DNA of 54,838 nt from Tritrichomonas foetus (lineage: Eukaryota > Parabasalia > Tritrichomonadida > Tritrichomonadidae): positions 12,652 to 67,489 of the forward strand of contig MLAK01000217.1 of assembly GCA_001839685.1 (NCBI GenBank). Reading direction: 5' to 3'. Made by a program: the position numbers and the translations under genes. The notes beneath the pieces are model-generated. The model saw only the letters and a list, made by a program, of their open reading frames with translations. It was not told where the DNA came from and searched no databases. This document shows, piece by piece, positions 19,517 to 28,910 of this stretch (position 1 is its first letter; each line of letters begins with the position of its first letter).

Positions 19517-20875
19517 TTATTTTTCATACTCCCACAGGCAGATGAGACCATCACTTCCACATGATGCAAAGGCAGGCAGATTTGGATGGTGGGCAACTTG
19601 TAGAACACTTCCTGTATGTCCAGTGATCTTATAGAGTGGTGCTCCAGTTTTCTGCTGCCAAGCGATGATTAGTCCATCATCTCCGGCTGAGAAAAGAACA
19701 TTAATGGATGGTGAAAACGAAACAGCAGTTACAACATTAGAATGGCCTTGTAAAGTTTGTTTGCAAGTTGCTACACCTCTCATAAGCCATATTTTTGATG
19801 ATCCATCTGATGAAGCAGTCGCAATGGAGTCGTCGAGGGACGACACAGTGAGATCAGTGATGAGGCTATGATGTGCTGGAAAACTGACCATCGGCTGATC
19901 GAACATATCATTATAAATGCCAACCATGCCACCTCGAAAGCCAACCGTATAAAATGAGCTATCAAGAGGATTTGCAATTGAAGCAACTTTGAAAGCTGGA
20001 ACTTCATGTGCAAGTTTTAAGATGGGTGGACTTTTTGTTGAGTGGTTATTCGAAAGATCATGAACAACAATGTAACCATCATCTCCACCAGAAATAGCCC
20101 ATGATCCATCATACTTGAATGTGATGGCAGTGATTGCATCTGTGTGTTCTGTAAATGTGCGGACTAGTTCGATCTTATGAATGTTTTGGATATTATATAA
20201 ACAAAGTGATGGTCCATTTCCAACAGCAAGAAGCTTATCATCTGGTGAAAACTTCAAACATTTTCTGTTGTTATTTGGTCGAATATTTGGGATTGACTGA
20301 AGGTTAATTTGAGATATAATTTCACCATCTTCTGTTTGAAGAAGAAAAACATAATCATCGTCAGCGAAAGCAATTTTCGATCCGTCTGTCGAATAAACAA
20401 GTGTTTTAATTACTGTTGACATTCGGATTTGATGGCGAGGTCGAACATTCCTGAAAAATGTCGTTGAATTTTCAGAAAGTGCTTCGACTTTATATTCTTG
20501 GTGAATAAATTCGATTGTTGGAATTGCTTTCGGCTTAACCGATGGAGCAACCGAATTGTTTTGACCTTGTATTTGACCTTGATTTTGGTCGTATCTCTCT
20601 AGATTTGGGGGATCATCATTTTTGCACTGAAGGGATGACTGATCTATCTTTAGTTTCAGGTTTTTGTATATTTGACGGAGAATGCTATGGTCTTCTTGGC
20701 ACTGTTGAAGATGGATGATGTACTGGTCGCGGACTCGTTCGGTATCGAGATTTGAATCGCGAAGTTTGTTGACGCTTTCTTTGACACTTTTTAGAGATTC
20801 CAATGCTGCATTAATTCCGCTATTTCCATTTTCGAAATCTGAGAGAGGGATTTTAATCGTAATCGTACGAGACAT
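19517..20875 (-). CDS. WD40 protein resembling Tup1-type corepressor
   Basis: The 452-residue product has a helical, coiled-coil N-terminus (about 15-95), a polar Gln/Asn linker and about seven WD40 repeats (about 160-452), e.g. ITFKYDGSWAISGGDDGYIV, DDSIATASSDGSSKIWLM, LFSAGDDGLIIAW and FASCGSDGLICLWEY at the end. The linker-to-propeller junction (FIHQEYKVEALSENSTTFF, then VIKTLVYSTDGSKIAFAD) has the order found in Tup1/Groucho-like corepressors, which tetramerise through the N-terminus and bind repressors through the propeller. That assignment is inference. Other coiled-coil WD40 proteins such as Prp19 are alternatives, but no U-box is present. It is convergent with the gene at 18168. Confidence 0.6.
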   Translation of the reverse strand: MSRTITIKIPLSDFENGNSGINAALESLKSVKESVNKLRDSNLDTERVRDQYIIHLQQCQEDHSILRQIYKNLKLKIDQSSLQCKNDDPPNLERYDQNQGQIQGQNNSVAPSVKPKAIPTIEFIHQEYKVEALSENSTTFFRNVRPRHQIRMSTVIKTLVYSTDGSKIAFADDDYVFLLQTEDGEIISQINLQSIPNIRPNNNRKCLKFSPDDKLLAVGNGPSLCLYNIQNIHKIELVRTFTEHTDAITAITFKYDGSWAISGGDDGYIVVHDLSNNHSTKSPPILKLAHEVPAFKVASIANPLDSSFYTVGFRGGMVGIYNDMFDQPMVSFPAHHSLITDLTVSSLDDSIATASSDGSSKIWLMRGVATCKQTLQGHSNVVTAVSFSPSINVLFSAGDDGLIIAWQQKTGAPLYKITGHTGSVLQVAHHPNLPAFASCGSDGLICLWEYEK

Positions 20876-21337
20876 TTGGAACTAATTTTTGTCACTTTTC
20901 CATACAAAATTGAATTGAGAAAGGTACTGAAGAATATACAAAAAGTTATAATTTCCTTTTCAAAAAATCAGAAAATAAAATTTGCATTCGGAAAAAATGA
21001 ATGATGTTATTGTTCAATAATTATGAAAAAGTTCTAACGAATTATTATTATTTTATGATGTTCACAATTACGATAGATTTTTCATTATCATGGTGAAAAT
21101 AAGGCTAAAATGAATTTCCCAGAATTTCTAAGAGGTTACAGATAATAATATCAAAAATTCCAAGAATTTGCTGAGAACGAATTGATTACAATCTAATAGG
21201 TGTCTCTGCTATGACCAGGGGAAAAAAAAATGCTTTGACTGCTAATCATCTGGTTGTGATAAAGCACCTTACAATCTGAGACATGTGATTCATTTTGTTG
21301 AAAAAGGAAAGAAAACATTGATAACATACACAACTTT
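20876..21337. other. Intergenic region
   Basis: AT-rich sequence without an evident gene. The piece 21197-21222 (tctctgctatgaccagggg) resembles the terminal sequence of the MITE-like repeats at 26432 and 50852 and may be a further decayed copy; this is weak. Confidence 0.4.
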
Positions 21338-21858
21338 TTATTTGATATTGGCTTTTATTAAATTTTCTCTCGATTCATATAAATCGTAGATGAGGAGTCT
21401 TCCTTGAGGACTAGTTGAACGAAAATAAGTTTGTCTATTCATAAACATATTGGAATTTGATGGAGATTCAACTTGAAGCATGGAATGTAATTTTGATCTG
21501 TTCAACAATTGACAATTAACTTGACAATCAATTTGTTCCCATTGGGAATCATCATTGAACGTTTCAATTGCCAATGATTTATAATGATAACAGTTTGTAG
21601 GATTATCTGTTGTTTTTATATGATAATATATCTATATATTTAGAGCATTTCTTGACTGAAATATATAATCATTATCTTCAAATTAAGTGTGTTTATTAAC
21701 TGAAGACAATCATGATTACAACAAACAAGAGATGCAGTAACCTCAATAAAATCGGGTTTCAAGAAATCACTACTAAAAAAACCAAAAATACCAGTATACT
21801 TGAATGGAATTGATATTGGATTAGGAATCTTTATAAAGGCCTTTTTTATGGCTCAACC
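21338..21858 (-). pseudogene. Decayed F5/8-type C domain gene fragment
   Basis: Minus-strand translation gives pieces of a trichomonad F5/8C (discoidin-like) domain: first, in one frame, IPFKYTGIFGFF and FIEVTASLVCCN (about 21820 down to 21690); then, after a stop and a frame change, IKTTDNPTNCYHYKSLAIE and NDDSQWEQIDCQVNCQLLN (21631 down to about 21500), ending SPQGRLLIYDLYESREN. These align in order with the intact domain of the gene at 39532 (NWVIEGSNDKQKW, RQTGPG). The middle of the domain is missing, there is no start codon and no BTB part, so this is a gene relic. Confidence 0.7.
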
Positions 21859-22432
21859 ATATATTTCTGTGAAGTTGATACAAAGTGCCAACAAATTGAT
21901 TTCAAAAAATGAATATCAATATCTTAAAATTCAAAACTTGCCACAAATTTAATCATCGATTCTTTCCTTAAATTTCCGAATTTTACATTTCCTAACAGTT
22001 CTGAAAACGAACTGTGATTTTATTTTTTGTTTTGATAGAATTGATCATTTTGGTAAATTGAGTAAATAATTCACATAATGAATCTTCATTTGAAAGTGAC
22101 AAATTCGGATTTTGAAGAATTATCTCACAAATCTAATGATAATCTTTTTCCTTCGTTAATAATTGATACGATATATGAAGAAAATTATTTGTCACTTATC
22201 CAATGTGTATTAAGTTACATAAACATGGAATCAATGAGAATACCAGTATTATGGTCCAATTAGTTCTCATATATGATTATAATCATAGCATACAAAATTG
22301 TGTCATGATTACGATTATTTATGGCACGATTCCAAGCCCTATCTCACATTTCGAGTTTCAATTCATGAATGACAAACGTAGAAATTCAAAAGATAAATGG
22401 TCAATCAATCCATAAATGATTCGAATCGAGAA
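21859..22432. other. Intergenic region
   Basis: Short open frames at 22078-22263 and 22203-22415 (+) have no recognisable family, overlap each other and look like chance openings. A 7-bp hairpin (acagttc/gaactgt) lies near 21997-22017. The frame of the gene at 22433 is open back to 22397. Confidence 0.4.
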
Positions 22433-23329
22433 ATGAAGAAACCCCGCCAGTCCACCAAACATGAGAAAATTTATAGTGATCGAAACAACAATCTCAAATA
22501 CAAACTTTCTGTTCAACGCCCGAGTCTCGGCTCAACTGGCCTTTTAAATCTTCGCGGACTCAATATAGAATCCCTAGAAGCTTTGGTCCCGCAGCCACAT
22601 TTAAAAATTTTAGATATCACGAAAACGACCATCAAATCGCTTGCTAGTCTTCCGCCGCAGCCACTTCTCACCAAAATAATTGCCGACGAATCGAAATTAG
22701 AGACACTCGCTGGACTTTCTCGGCACCCCAAATTAAAAGAAATTTCATTCAAAAAAACCCCGCTCAACTTAAAACCCAATATTCGAATTGCCTGCTTGAT
22801 CGTGACCGGAAATCATTTATCTCGAATTAACAGCAAAACAATCGAGAAAATTGAAAGACTAGATGCATCAAAATATCCAATCGTAGCCAAGTATCTTCTC
22901 GAGGCAGACTGGCAACTTGAAGTTCCTGTCCCATCAATGGAGCATTTTCACAAACTTTCACGCGAAGAAAAATTCAAAGAAAATGTTCCAAATGATCCTT
23001 CTATCTATCGCCTTCCAAATGTCCTTATCGACATTCATGATGAATCGGAAAAAGAAAAATTATTATCAAGTTCAATTTTGAGGCAAAATGAAGATGATGA
23101 AATTGATGAAGAAATAAATGAGCAAGATAAATTAGATGCTGACCTGGAAAAAGAACTTGTAGAGAAACTTGCAAGTGTTGGAATTAGAGTTAACCAGGGT
23201 AAAGAATGTAGAAAAGAAATAATTGATGCGATTTCTAATCTTGTAAAACTTGTTCAAATTTTTAATACTTGTAAGGAAACAGTCTCTGATCACAGAGACG
23301 AGGAAAAAGAGGAAAACAATGAACTTTGA
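22433..23329 (+). CDS. Leucine-rich-repeat protein (SDS22-like N-terminus)
   Basis: From the ATG at 22433 (MKKPRQSTKHEK) the product has 298 residues; an earlier ATG in the same frame at 22397 would add 12. Four or five short leucine-rich repeats (about 35-130) read LLNLRGLNIESLEALVPQ, LKILDITKTTIKSLASLPPQ and LETLAGLSRHPKLKEISF, the SDS22-like pattern. The C-terminal third is acidic and helical (EDDEIDEEINEQDKLDADLE), probably coiled coil, ending in a Glu/Asn tail. It is likely a protein-binding adaptor; the partner is unknown. The 12-residue choice of start is uncertain. Confidence 0.7.
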   Translation: MKKPRQSTKHEKIYSDRNNNLKYKLSVQRPSLGSTGLLNLRGLNIESLEALVPQPHLKILDITKTTIKSLASLPPQPLLTKIIADESKLETLAGLSRHPKLKEISFKKTPLNLKPNIRIACLIVTGNHLSRINSKTIEKIERLDASKYPIVAKYLLEADWQLEVPVPSMEHFHKLSREEKFKENVPNDPSIYRLPNVLIDIHDESEKEKLLSSSILRQNEDDEIDEEINEQDKLDADLEKELVEKLASVGIRVNQGKECRKEIIDAISNLVKLVQIFNTCKETVSDHRDEEKEENNEL

Positions 23330-24009
23330 TAAAAAAATGTATATGAAATAACCTAAGTGCCCATTGTTAAATTTCTTAATATTAATATTTTATTTTTTTT
23401 TTTTTTTTTTTTTTTTTTGCATTCTTTACACTTTAATGGATCGTGCATATTAAGAGTATTTGAAAAAAATATACCCATGTTATGAAAAATCTAAATTAGT
23501 TCGATATATTGATATATTTCAGATATATCCAAGTATGCAAGCAGTTCTAAAACCTTAAAACAGTACAATAGATGGTTCTAAAAGATACCTGATCTCATAT
23601 ATTCTCTTGCTTCTAAAAAAAAAATGTGATAGAGAATGCTTATTCGTCGAAAAATCCTCATTTCCATGATTATCTTTTCCCAAAATCATTGTGGGCATGA
23701 TAAAAATACAAACATTTCAGGTGTCTTCATGCACTTGAACATGATTAATAAAATTAAAGTGATTTCATCAGCGCGAACCATAAAAATCAATGAAATTTGC
23801 TAATACAGCCTATATCAGTAACATAATATTAAAAAACATGTTTTACTACTTTACAGTGAAGATTAATTCTCATCAAAGGTAGAGATAATTCGGCAATGTG
23901 GTTTGTGTGGTTCAATTACTATCTTCAAAGATCAGAAATTCTGATCATTCACTCAATATATGTGATGTGTTCTATTCAAATAAAATAAATTTGATGGAAT
24001 CATTCTCAA
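23330..24009. other. Intergenic region with poly-T tract
   Basis: This 680-base gap holds a run of 26 T (23393-23418) soon after the stop at 23329 and a small palindrome GATCAGAA/TTCTGATC (23930-23946) about 65 bases before the next ATG. No coding or RNA gene is evident. Confidence 0.5.
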
Positions 24010-25050
24010 ATGAATCAAAAATATGCGTTTTATGACCAGGGACTAAAGTCAATGAGCAATACGTTCAAGAAGAATAATCTCATTTTATCAAGCGTCTATG
24101 AACTATCAGCAATTGTAGGAACGCGAATAGATCAAGTTTTGGAACATTTAGTGAAACTTGATGGAGTAGCAGTGTCTCATTCAATGAGGCGTGATTCAGG
24201 ACAGTTTAAATCTTGTTTTAGTGAGCATTGGAGAATATTAGCAAATGCAATTTTAAATCCTTCTGATAACTTACATTATCTCTCGCGTGCTTTGAATACA
24301 TACTGTTTAGATTATTTAAAAGAAGTTGCTTTAGAATACAAAAAAAGATCAGCAGAATTAGAATCAAGAGGAAAGGACGTTGTTCGCCAATTTAGGATAT
24401 CAAATCGTGCAAATCAAAACGCATATAGTGCATATTCTGATGCAGGAAAAGCACTTGAAGAAGGGTTTGCTGTAAACAGCCCAAAACTACCACATTTAAG
24501 AGATAACTTTGAGAAGGCACAAAAAGAAGCAGTTAAAATGCACAATGAAAATAACATCCAAAGGGCCGTTGTGTGCACTTTATTTGAACAAATTTATAAT
24601 GATTTTGAAATATTAGAAAAATGGAGATCTGAAAAAATAGAAAACTGTTTAAAAATAATTGCAGACAAAATGGGAGAACTCGCCATATTATTCAATACAA
24701 GTGCTGAACAAATAGATAAGTTTACCACAGCAATGGATCCTGAACTTGACATTAAACCACTTCAAAACCTCCCAAAAATTAAATGCGAGTGTGTTTCTGA
24801 TTTTCAAGTTGCTTCGGTTTCTCCATTTGCTACATCATTTCTTGATCTTCAAACATCTTTTAGAAAATATATTCTTAAAGGGGCCAAAATTGGTTTAGTT
24901 ATCAAAGAGTATAAAGGAAATTTTGAGGAATTAACAGTGGCAAAAGATGAAATTATCGCTGTTCTAGAAAGAGTTGACAATAGATTTAAATGCGCAGATA
25001 TTAATGACTGCATTGGATTAATACCAGAATCATATATCAAAGTTCTATGA
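24010..25050 (+). CDS. F-BAR-like protein with C-terminal SH3 domain
   Basis: The 346-residue product pairs a long helical N-terminus with an SH3 domain, the usual plan of membrane-curving adaptors that link endocytosis to actin. Residues about 5-245 are helical and charged (LKEVALEYKKRSAELESRGK, HLRDNFEKAQKEAVKMHNEN), as in F-BAR or BAR domains. Residues about 293-346 show SH3 hallmarks: GLVIKEYKGNFEELTVAKDE corresponds to the ALYDY...DELSF start, and CIGLIPESYIKVL to the GLxPxxYV end. The aromatic positions of a classical peptide-binding site are partly changed (VIKEY for ALYDY). BAR versus F-BAR cannot be settled by eye. The ATG follows TCATTCTCAA, an initiator-like context. Confidence 0.7.
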   Translation: MNQKYAFYDQGLKSMSNTFKKNNLILSSVYELSAIVGTRIDQVLEHLVKLDGVAVSHSMRRDSGQFKSCFSEHWRILANAILNPSDNLHYLSRALNTYCLDYLKEVALEYKKRSAELESRGKDVVRQFRISNRANQNAYSAYSDAGKALEEGFAVNSPKLPHLRDNFEKAQKEAVKMHNENNIQRAVVCTLFEQIYNDFEILEKWRSEKIENCLKIIADKMGELAILFNTSAEQIDKFTTAMDPELDIKPLQNLPKIKCECVSDFQVASVSPFATSFLDLQTSFRKYILKGAKIGLVIKEYKGNFEELTVAKDEIIAVLERVDNRFKCADINDCIGLIPESYIKVL

Positions 25051-25550
25051 ATATTCTGTTTATATTTGATGAATTGATATTTTTGTGTTTTCAAAATTGG
25101 CGATAAAAGATTTCAAATGCATGATTTCAATTTCCCCCTTGTATTCATCATAAATAAGAATATGCTTCCACTTTATTTAAATTGTTTGAATTCAACCTCA
25201 ACAATGAATTAAATATACAGAAAAAGAATAAACACTATCCTAAATAATTGTGCATATGTGAATTTCATAATGTCTAAGCGGTTTTGATTATCATTTTAAT
25301 GAATAAATGTAAATAAAATGATTTTTTCAGTGTATGATTTTATAATGTTATATAATATGATTACGATCTTTTCATACTAATTATTTAACAATAACCGTAT
25401 ATCACAAGTTCATTTCCATCATAGATACTTTTTCATTATTTATCTGGTTGTGAATTCTGAAGAACTTTTTGAACTTCATAGTTCAAAAAGTTATTTATAG
25501 AAAATTAGAAATTTTGAAATGGATTTTTGGTCGGACAAATATTTCAACAA
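25051..25550. other. Intergenic region with perfect hairpin
   Basis: The 500-base AT-rich gap contains one clear structure, the perfect 12-bp hairpin at 25463-25492 listed separately. Nothing else is evident. Confidence 0.5.
25463..25492. repeat. Perfect 12-bp inverted repeat (AACTTTTTGAAC)
   Basis: AACTTTTTGAAC (25463-25474), loop TTCATA, GTTCAAAAAGTT (25481-25492). The right arm contains the TCAAAAAGTT motif also found before the genes at 6104 and 11713. It lies 59 bases before ATG 25551, so a dimeric regulatory site is plausible. Confidence 0.7.
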
Positions 25551-26078
25551 ATGTTCGAAGAACTTACGAAACAAGATTATTTTCCATGGATCGCAATGTG
25601 GTTTGTACTTATTATTTTTGAATCTTTCATTTGGAAGTATATCGTCAACTCAATTCGTCAAAAAATTGAATACCAAGATATCATCATCGGAATATTTGTA
25701 TTTGCTGCAACGACCGGGATCGAGCTTTTAATATTTGTTCAAGTTCTAGGAATGCTTCCGTACGGCGAGTATGGATTTTATCCGACCGTTTTTGCTCCAA
25801 CCGTTGCATTTTATTTCCTTCTCGTGATTCTCCTTTTCGGAATTATAAAATCAGCTTTATGTGGATTCCTAACAATGAAAAGTCTGAGGTGCTTCAAAAA
25901 TTATCTTCCAATTATTCCATTGTTCAAATTCTGCTTTTCTTTGGCTTATTCGGTTCCACCTGCTGCTCTCTTCTCAATGTTCCACTTTATTATTTCCCTT
26001 TCCTTAGTTTTATCTTTCCCAAAGGCGAAAAAGAGAGCACCAAAGAAAAAAGTGTCGAAGAAAAAGAAAGAAAATTAA
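25551..26078 (+). CDS. Four-helix integral membrane protein, basic C-terminus
   Basis: The 175-residue product is a small polytopic membrane protein of unknown family. Four hydrophobic segments are seen: about 12-32 (WIAMWFVLIIFESFIW), 43-68 (IIIGIFVFAATTGIELLIF), 82-108 (FYFLLVILLFGIIKSALC) and 120-155 (FKFCFSLAYSVPPAALFSMF, which could be two short helices). The C-terminus is strongly basic (KKRAPKKKVSKKKKEN) and presumably cytosolic; a KKxx-like ER signal is not exact. The frame is open from 25518, but its only upstream start-like codon is TTG 25527. An ATG at 25519 is in another frame, so I start at 25551. Confidence 0.65.
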   Translation: MFEELTKQDYFPWIAMWFVLIIFESFIWKYIVNSIRQKIEYQDIIIGIFVFAATTGIELLIFVQVLGMLPYGEYGFYPTVFAPTVAFYFLLVILLFGIIKSALCGFLTMKSLRCFKNYLPIIPLFKFCFSLAYSVPPAALFSMFHFIISLSLVLSFPKAKKRAPKKKVSKKKKEN

Positions 26079-26352
26079 TTATTTTTTTGTTTTTTTCTAA
26101 ATGTTTTATATTTTTATGTAGTTTCTTTCTTTTTTATATTTTTTGTATACATATCTAATACGACAAAATATTCAAATGTATGCGCTGATTTCTAGCTTTG
26201 CATAAGACAATAATGCAGGCAGAAGAAAAATGTTTAGTTATAAGGAAAACACAAGAAGTTTGGTCATAAGATTTTGAAATCTTGGCCATAACAGAGATGT
26301 ATACTTTTTTATGTTTTTAAAATGACTAATTGTCAGTTTTTAGCAATTTGAT
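26079..26352. other. Intergenic region, left part
   Basis: T-rich 3' flank of the membrane protein, then sequence at about 26260-26315 (gtttggtcataagattttga, followed by aatcttggccataacagaga) that forms a short foldback and resembles the terminal sequence of the MITE-like elements at 26432 and 50852. Confidence 0.4.
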
Positions 26353-26422
26353 AATATATCAGATTTACGAATTTTTATTTACCCGCCGATAAAAATCAAA
26401 AAATTCGAAAATCTGATATATT
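26353..26422. repeat. 24-bp near-perfect inverted repeat
   Basis: The arms 26353-26376 (AATATATCAGATTTACGAAT...) and 26399-26422 are reverse complements with one mismatch in 24, around a 22-base loop containing ACCCGCCG. It would form a strong hairpin. It abuts the MITE-like element that starts at 26432. Confidence 0.8.
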
Positions 26423-26431
26423 GTAAATCGT

Positions 26432-26540
26432 TATACCTCTGCATTACGACTAAAAGTTCACCCTGAAATTTAAATTCACCATTTAAATTGACTAAACTTG
26501 AGTAATCTTTTTCACATTTGGTTGTAGTGCTGATATATAT
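26432..26540. mobile_element. MITE-like repeat, copy A
   Basis: On the plus strand it starts TATACCTCTGCATTACGACT and matches, over about 83 bases to AATCTTTTTCA at 26514, the reverse strand of 50877-50962. The far end (TTTGGTTGTAGTGCTGATAT, about 26517-26536) is an imperfect inverted copy of the start. Length (about 110 bp), terminal inverted repeats and lack of coding fit a small non-autonomous element. Target-site duplication is not clear; TA-rich ends suggest a Tc1/mariner-type origin as a guess. Confidence 0.55.
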
Positions 26541-26588
26541 ATGTCTTGTTTCATAGTTTCAATTTCAGAAACATTTTTCATTTAGGTA

Positions 26589-27149
26589 ATGAGAGTGATC
26601 ATGTTGCATGGCTATAAAGGAACACCTGATAACGGGTGGTTTTCTACGATACAGAGACAATTAAATCAGCATGGTATTAACTTTACTAGTCCAAGTTTGC
26701 CTGATCCAGCAAATCCAAATTATGATAATTGGAAAAAATCGATTCTTGAATTATTGCTTCAAGATAACGAAAATGATTTTTTAATTGTTGCCCATTCACT
26801 TGCATGCTTTGCCATTTTAAAGATTTTTGATGAAATTGATAATATAATATTATTGAAAAAAATTAAACATGTCATTCTTGTTGCACCTGTCGTTTCATAT
26901 ATGGAAAAGTTTTCTGTCTTCACAAACTATCAATTCCAATGGAATAATCTGCAACACATTTTCGCCACTTTTGACATATTCTATAGCATTGATGATACAT
27001 ATGTTCCAGAAATTGATATGAAAAGATTTATTGAGAGATTTCCTGATAAAAAGAAAATCAATTATCATGAAAAATCAACATATGGACATTTTATGCAAGA
27101 TGATCTTCCTTTCCTCACAGATTTTACTTTGAATCTCATTCTTCAATAA
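26589..27149 (+). CDS. RBBP9/YdeN-family serine hydrolase
   Basis: The 186-residue product matches the length and plan of small alpha/beta hydrolases of the RBBP9/YdeN type. Seen are the N-terminal strand and oxyanion loop VIMLHGYKGTPDNGWF (3-18), the nucleophile elbow VAHSLAC with Ser70, the acid region YSIDDTYVP (Asp135/136) and the catalytic histidine in STYGHF (His167). In place of the usual G-x-S-x-G the elbow reads A-H-S-L-A, which departs from the consensus at both outer glycines. The substrate is unknown; family members are peptidase- or esterase-like. No signal peptide is present, so it is cytosolic. Confidence 0.8.
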   Translation: MRVIMLHGYKGTPDNGWFSTIQRQLNQHGINFTSPSLPDPANPNYDNWKKSILELLLQDNENDFLIVAHSLACFAILKIFDEIDNIILLKKIKHVILVAPVVSYMEKFSVFTNYQFQWNNLQHIFATFDIFYSIDDTYVPEIDMKRFIERFPDKKKINYHEKSTYGHFMQDDLPFLTDFTLNLILQ

Positions 27150-27329
27150 TTCTGAGTCATAATCTCATGAATCAGATTTAACTTTCATTTTATACTTAAA
27201 GTCAAAAACAATACAAAAAGGTATATATTTAAATGTTCATCTTTATAAAATAAATTAACAAACAAGCAATCATTGTAAATTAGGTTCAAATGAATCCAAT
27301 ATTCCATATTTCTTCTCCAAACGAATGTT

Positions 27330-28769
27330 TTAGTTCGATGATCCCAGAAAACAAGCAATTTCATTTGCTAGAAATCCATGGAAAGCAAGCAAGGTTTCAC
27401 AATTTTTTCTCTCACTCAATGTTTGTTCAATGTATTCCATTGTTCCATTTTGAATAATAATTGTCATTAAATGAATATAAGCAGGGCCATTTGGATCCAT
27501 AACTTTAAGTGTACTCAGAATCGTCCCCAAAATCCCAGAAATGAAAGATGAATCATCCAAAGAATTAACGAAATATTCAATCAAATATTGACAAATTGGC
27601 GATAAAACATATTCATTAATTGTTTCAATATTATGATTAGCAACTATAGTTGCAAGAATTGTAATTGCTGCTCTTTTTGCATTCCAATTTCCAATTTCCA
27701 TGATTTTCTGAATCATTGCTTTTGTATTTGGTAAATGAAATGATTGATTGAATAAAACGTTATCTTGATAAATTATCATATTTGACATCATTGTGATTGC
27801 AACTGATGCAATTTCCAAATTAATTTTATCTTCAATAATTAATTGAAAAATGTCAAAAACTGGTAAAGAAAATACCATTTTTTTGTATTTGATGGCTTGG
27901 AAAAGAATTTGGAGAATTCCTAAAACAGTTTTAACCTTTCCATTACTTGTAATTATTGAAATAAAATTATTTACTATAAAATCAAATATCCCTTGACTTG
28001 CGAAGATGTCTATAGCGATATTTGGAAAAATTGTTGAAAAATCTCCTAAAATATTAAATATTTTCATTTTTAGGAAATCTTCATTATCGGGACATCGAAA
28101 ACAAACTGATAAACACGAGCAAATCTGAAGTGCTGTATTATCATCGAATTTGAGTGTTTTACTAAGAATGTAATTTTGGCATAATTTCAATATCACCATT
28201 TTTGTAAGTTTTCCTTTTGATTTTTGATATAATAAAAGAAGAGTTTGAGGTGGAAACTTTTCATATATAAAAGATGAAAGTTCATCCAGTAGAAATAATA
28301 TTCGAGCTACATCAAGTATAAGAGAATTTAATACATCATCTTCAGAAGCATTCAAAACTTGAATAATGGATTCGAAAAAAGATGAAGATGCAAATTGAAG
28401 TGAATAGTAGTTTGACATAGACAAAATGAGACTTAACGAAATTAAGCCATTTACAAATAAAGGTTGTGGAATTGATGGGTTAATAAGTTGACATAAAAGT
28501 GGAAGCAATTTATCGAAAAATTCAAGATTACTATTTGGGTCAATTTTTTTATCTTTCATAAACTCGTTAAAATCATTGCAAAATTGAATAATATCATCAA
28601 ATTTATTTGATTTTAAAGCTTCCTCAAAATAGGTCAGAAAATCATAAAAATCAAAATATTCTGCTATATCAATTCGATCATCATCGATCTCATCACATTG
28701 ATACGAGTTATCACCTAGATCTGCTAGATCATGTTGTTTGTCATCACCTTCAACAGCCAATGAATCCAT
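27330..28769 (-). CDS. ARM/HEAT-like alpha-solenoid protein
   Basis: The 479-residue product has an acidic N-terminus (about 1-35) and then repeated amphipathic helix pairs to its end, e.g. PLFVNGLISLSLILSMSN, IASVAITMMSNMIIYQDN and NAKRAAITILATIVANHN, as in armadillo or HEAT repeats. Architecture and length resemble importin-alpha-like trichomonad proteins and the gene at 33018 in this window. The basic importin-beta-binding segment of importin-alpha is not seen, so cargo and role are open. It is divergent from the broken RRM gene, with 141 bases between. Confidence 0.65.
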   Translation of the reverse strand: MDSLAVEGDDKQHDLADLGDNSYQCDEIDDDRIDIAEYFDFYDFLTYFEEALKSNKFDDIIQFCNDFNEFMKDKKIDPNSNLEFFDKLLPLLCQLINPSIPQPLFVNGLISLSLILSMSNYYSLQFASSSFFESIIQVLNASEDDVLNSLILDVARILFLLDELSSFIYEKFPPQTLLLLYQKSKGKLTKMVILKLCQNYILSKTLKFDDNTALQICSCLSVCFRCPDNEDFLKMKIFNILGDFSTIFPNIAIDIFASQGIFDFIVNNFISIITSNGKVKTVLGILQILFQAIKYKKMVFSLPVFDIFQLIIEDKINLEIASVAITMMSNMIIYQDNVLFNQSFHLPNTKAMIQKIMEIGNWNAKRAAITILATIVANHNIETINEYVLSPICQYLIEYFVNSLDDSSFISGILGTILSTLKVMDPNGPAYIHLMTIIIQNGTMEYIEQTLSERKNCETLLAFHGFLANEIACFLGSSN

Positions 28770-28910
28770 TTACAATCCAAAAGGATTTATCTTTTGGATT
28801 AAATTTCTCACTTCACATTTCAGTTCTGGACTTTCCAAGATTATTTTGTATTCATATTCGGTTGATGTGGGAAAATGAATGGTGACCGTTAAGAAACATG
28901 ATGATTTTGA

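Noticed and set aside
19517..20875. Prp19 spliceosome factor
   Set aside because: WD40 order is similar, but there is no N-terminal U-box; the coiled-coil start fits Tup1-type proteins better.
22078..22415. Two overlapping short plus-strand frames before the LRR gene
   Set aside because: No family, no conserved pattern, and they overlap in different frames; probably chance.
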